6,885 nt of DNA from Chloroflexota bacterium (GTDB taxonomy: Bacteria; Chloroflexota; Dehalococcoidia; SZUA-161; SpSt-899): NCBI GenBank assembly GCA_018657655.1, contig JABHWQ010000201.1, positions 1 to 6,885 of the forward strand, in the 5' to 3' direction. The stretch's first letter is position 1. Each line of letters starts with the position of its first letter. Positions 5,388-6,885 of this stretch are shown piece after piece. Made by a program: the position numbers and the translations under genes. The notes beneath the pieces are model-generated. The model saw nothing but the letters and a program-made list of their open reading frames with translations, made no database searches and was not told the origin of the DNA.

Positions 5388-6152
5388 ATTGCCAAGGTAG
5401 CTTTACTGATTGAATATGAGGGCACCAAGTATCACGGATTTCAAATCCAGAATGATGTGCCCACGATTCAGGGGGAACTGGAGAAGGCATTAAGCAAGGT
5501 GACGGGTGAAAGGATTCGCCTCCATGGAGCAGGCCGGACCGATACTGGGGTACACGCCATGGGACAGGTAGCGGCGTTTAAGACCGAATCGACTCTTTCT
5601 CCAAAGACCTTTGTCAAAGCAATAAACTATTATTTACCAGTAGATATCGCGGTAAGAGATGCACTTAATGTAGAAATAAGTTTTGATCCCAGGCGGGGTG
5701 CTACAAGTCGAGAATACCGCTACATCATTTGGAACAGCCCGGTTCGCTCGGCAATATACCGCAAATGGGTGAACACTGTACCTGGAAAACTGAATATCGA
5801 TACCATGAATTGGGCCTGTGAAAGTCTCAAAGGCGAGCGTGATTGCTCCCCATTCACAAACGTAGAAGGCGGTGCAAAGAACACGGTAAGAACCGTTTTT
5901 AAAGCTGAGGTTAAGAGACACAGAGAATTCATTTTATTCGATATGATAGCCAATGCCTTTTTACCACATCAAGTGCGGCGGACCATTGGCAGTCTGATGG
6001 AGGTTGGCTCTGGAAGGATGGAGATAGAGGAATTTCAGAAAATGGCAAATTCTGGTAAAATAGGACAGGCAAAGTTAACGGCCTCACCAAAAGGGCTTTA
6101 CCTGATGAAGGTTAATTATTCTAATATTGGATTTAGCAATGAAAACATATAG
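5388..6152 (+). CDS. truA: tRNA pseudouridine synthase A; start codon apparently ATT
   Basis: TruA converts uridines 38-40 in the tRNA anticodon stem-loop to pseudouridine. Read from ATT 5388 the protein has 254 residues, a normal family length. It carries the N-terminal strand AKVALLIEYEGTKYHGFQ (residues 2-19), the catalytic motif GAGRTDTGVH with Asp52, RRGATSREYRY (102-112), RDCSPFTN (151-158), FLPHQVRRTIGSL (191-203) and PKGLYLMKVNY (234-244). The only canonical in-frame start near the beginning is GTG 5457, which would remove 23 residues, including the conserved YxGxxYxGFQ strand, and has no ribosome-binding site. An in-frame TAA at 5379-5381 bounds the start on the other side. Either ATT is used, or one base is missing after TTG 5383. 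Function is firm; the exact start is uncertain. The end overlaps rplM. Confidence 0.93.
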   Translation: MAKVALLIEYEGTKYHGFQIQNDVPTIQGELEKALSKVTGERIRLHGAGRTDTGVHAMGQVAAFKTESTLSPKTFVKAINYYLPVDIAVRDALNVEISFDPRRGATSREYRYIIWNSPVRSAIYRKWVNTVPGKLNIDTMNWACESLKGERDCSPFTNVEGGAKNTVRTVFKAEVKRHREFILFDMIANAFLPHQVRRTIGSLMEVGSGRMEIEEFQKMANSGKIGQAKLTASPKGLYLMKVNYSNIGFSNENI

Positions 6153-6576
6153 TACAAAAGGTTCAGATATTAAGCGGGAATGGCATGTCATTGATGCTTC
6201 AGGGCAAATACTGGGGCGCATGTCCACGGAGATCGCTCAGCTTCTTAAAGGGAAGCACAAACCGATATACGCACGCAATCTCGATACGGGCGATTTTGTT
6301 ATCGTGATAAATGCAGGGAAGGTTAGGGTCACCGGGAACAAGGCCAGGCAAAAGATATACTATCGGCATTCCGGGTATCCGGGCGGACTCAAAGAAGTAA
6401 CCTTTGAACGAATGATCGAAACACACCCTGTCAGGGTTGTGGAACATGCAGTCAGAGGTATGTTGCCTAAGAATGTTCTGGGACGGGCGATGTTTAGAAA
6501 GTTGAAAGTCTATGAAGGGCCGACGCATCCTCACCAGGCTCAGATCAAGGAAGGAAGCAAGGCTGAGGAGGGATAG
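6139..6576 (+). CDS. rplM: 50S ribosomal protein L13 (uL13)
   Basis: L13 is an early 23S rRNA binder needed for large-subunit assembly. The 145-residue protein opens MKTYSTKGSDIKREWHVIDA and shows LGRMSTEIAQLLKGKHKP (25-42), GDFVIVINA (51-59), YYRHSGYPGGLK (74-85), AVRGMLPKNVLG (104-115) and LKVYEGPTHPHQAQ (122-135), all standard. ATG 6139 is chosen because it gives the conserved N-terminus; an in-frame TTG at 6127 would add four residues not expected in the family. The gene overlaps the truA end by 14 bases in a different frame and has only a weak upstream TTGGA, so reinitiation by ribosomes finishing truA is likely. It pairs with rpsI downstream, the near-universal rplM-rpsI arrangement. 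Confidence 0.97.
   Translation: MKTYSTKGSDIKREWHVIDASGQILGRMSTEIAQLLKGKHKPIYARNLDTGDFVIVINAGKVRVTGNKARQKIYYRHSGYPGGLKEVTFERMIETHPVRVVEHAVRGMLPKNVLGRAMFRKLKVYEGPTHPHQAQIKEGSKAEEG
6566..6572 (+). promoter_or_regulatory. Ribosome-binding site that fixes the rpsI start
   Basis: AGGAGGG lies within the last codons of rplM, five bases before TTG 6578. This strong site, and the lack of any ATG or GTG in frame before the conserved S9 residues, selects TTG 6578 as the start. Confidence 0.8.
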
Positions 6577-6577
6577 T

Positions 6578-6885
6578 TTGGAGGAACAAGGTAAGTATTA
6601 TTATGGAACCGGGCGAAGAAAATGTGCAATCGCTCGTGTGAGACTTTATCCAGGCGATGGAAAAATCTCCGTAAACGCAAAGCCGTTCGAAAAGACATAC
6701 GGGACGGAAAGCCTCAGGCGGATTGCAGTTCAGCCGTTTGAAGTTACAGAGACTGCTGGAAAATACGATGTGGTGGCCAGAGTTGATGGTGGTGGAATCG
6801 CTGGGCAGGTTGGGGCTATACGGCATGGAATCAGTCGGGCGCTGCTCGTGGTGGATGAGAATTTTAGAGGCGCACTACGCAGCCA
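6578..6885 (+). CDS. rpsI: 30S ribosomal protein S9 (uS9), 3' end cut by window
   Basis: S9 lies in the 30S head; its C-terminal tail, not included here, reaches the P-site tRNA anticodon. The first 102 codons are present. After a short leader (MEEQGK) come the family motifs YYYGTGRRKCAIARVRLYPG (residues 7-26), GDGKISVNAKP (26-36), VARVDGGGIAGQVGAIRHG (73-91) and ISRALLVVDENFR (92-104 in family terms; the window ends just after). The frame is open to the last base. The TTG start at 6578 is one base after the rplM stop and has a strong ribosome-binding site inside rplM, so the two genes are tightly coupled. The identification is firm despite the missing roughly 30 C-terminal residues. Confidence 0.95.
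   Translation, partial: MEEQGKYYYGTGRRKCAIARVRLYPGDGKISVNAKPFEKTYGTESLRRIAVQPFEVTETAGKYDVVARVDGGGIAGQVGAIRHGISRALLVVDENFRGALRS

Noticed and set aside
5436..5448. Inverted repeat GGATTTCAAATCC near the truA 5' end
   Set aside because: It lies within conserved TruA codons (GFQI) and is fully explained by coding; a one-base spacer cannot form an RNA hairpin loop.
5457..6152. truA starting at GTG 5457
   Set aside because: Would delete the conserved first strand of TruA and has no ribosome-binding site; the upstream start at 5388 is preferred.
1..6885. A new defence, mobile or biosynthetic system in this window
   Set aside because: Every reading frame that can be supported belongs to a universal translation, transcription or housekeeping family, and no gap is large enough for a hidden gene system.

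Overview
The window is a compact, all-plus-strand stretch of the bacterial ribosomal-protein supercluster. It runs from the end of the spc-type block (secY, adk, map) through infA and rpmJ, then the alpha-type block (rpsM, rpsK, rpsD, rpoA, rplQ), and on into truA, rplM and rpsI. Thirteen genes are supported: eleven are complete, secY lacks its 5' part and rpsI lacks its 3' part. There are no RNA genes, mobile elements, CRISPR arrays or accessory genes, and the longest non-coding gap is 71 bases.

Organism: certainly a bacterium. The order rplQ-truA-rplM-rpsI with no ECF-transporter genes between rplQ and truA argues against a typical Bacillota layout. That order, together with the four-cysteine S4 and the four-cysteine Adk lid, fits a member of the Chloroflexota, perhaps Dehalococcoidia-like. 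This placement is an inference from gene order and protein character, not a database result.

Layout: 1-561 secY C-terminal part; 580-1221 adk (GTG start); 1227-1976 map; 2030-2248 infA; 2259-2372 rpmJ; 2420-2809 rpsM; 2841-3236 rpsK; 3308-3949 rpsD; 3977-5014 rpoA (TTG start); 5025-5375 rplQ; 5388-6152 truA (apparent ATT start); 6139-6576 rplM, overlapping truA by 14 bases; 6578-6885 rpsI (TTG start, runs off the end). Spacing is mostly a few bases, and several ribosome-binding sites overlap the preceding stop codon. No convincing promoter or terminator is visible, so co-transcription of the whole stretch with extensive translational coupling is likely.

Functionally the genes couple protein export (SecY), N-terminal methionine removal (Map), nucleotide balance (Adk), translation initiation (IF1), ribosome assembly (L36, S13, S11, S4, L17, L13, S9), transcription (RNA polymerase alpha) and tRNA pseudouridylation (TruA).

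I see no new gene system. The parts worth a second look are regulatory or structural: similarly built hairpins directly in front of the rpsM and rpsD ribosome-binding sites (candidate S4 autoregulatory sites), a small hairpin that buries the rpoA ribosome-binding site, a truA reading frame with no canonical start codon, an S4 protein without the usual PGQHG motif, and a charged C-terminal tail on RNA polymerase alpha.
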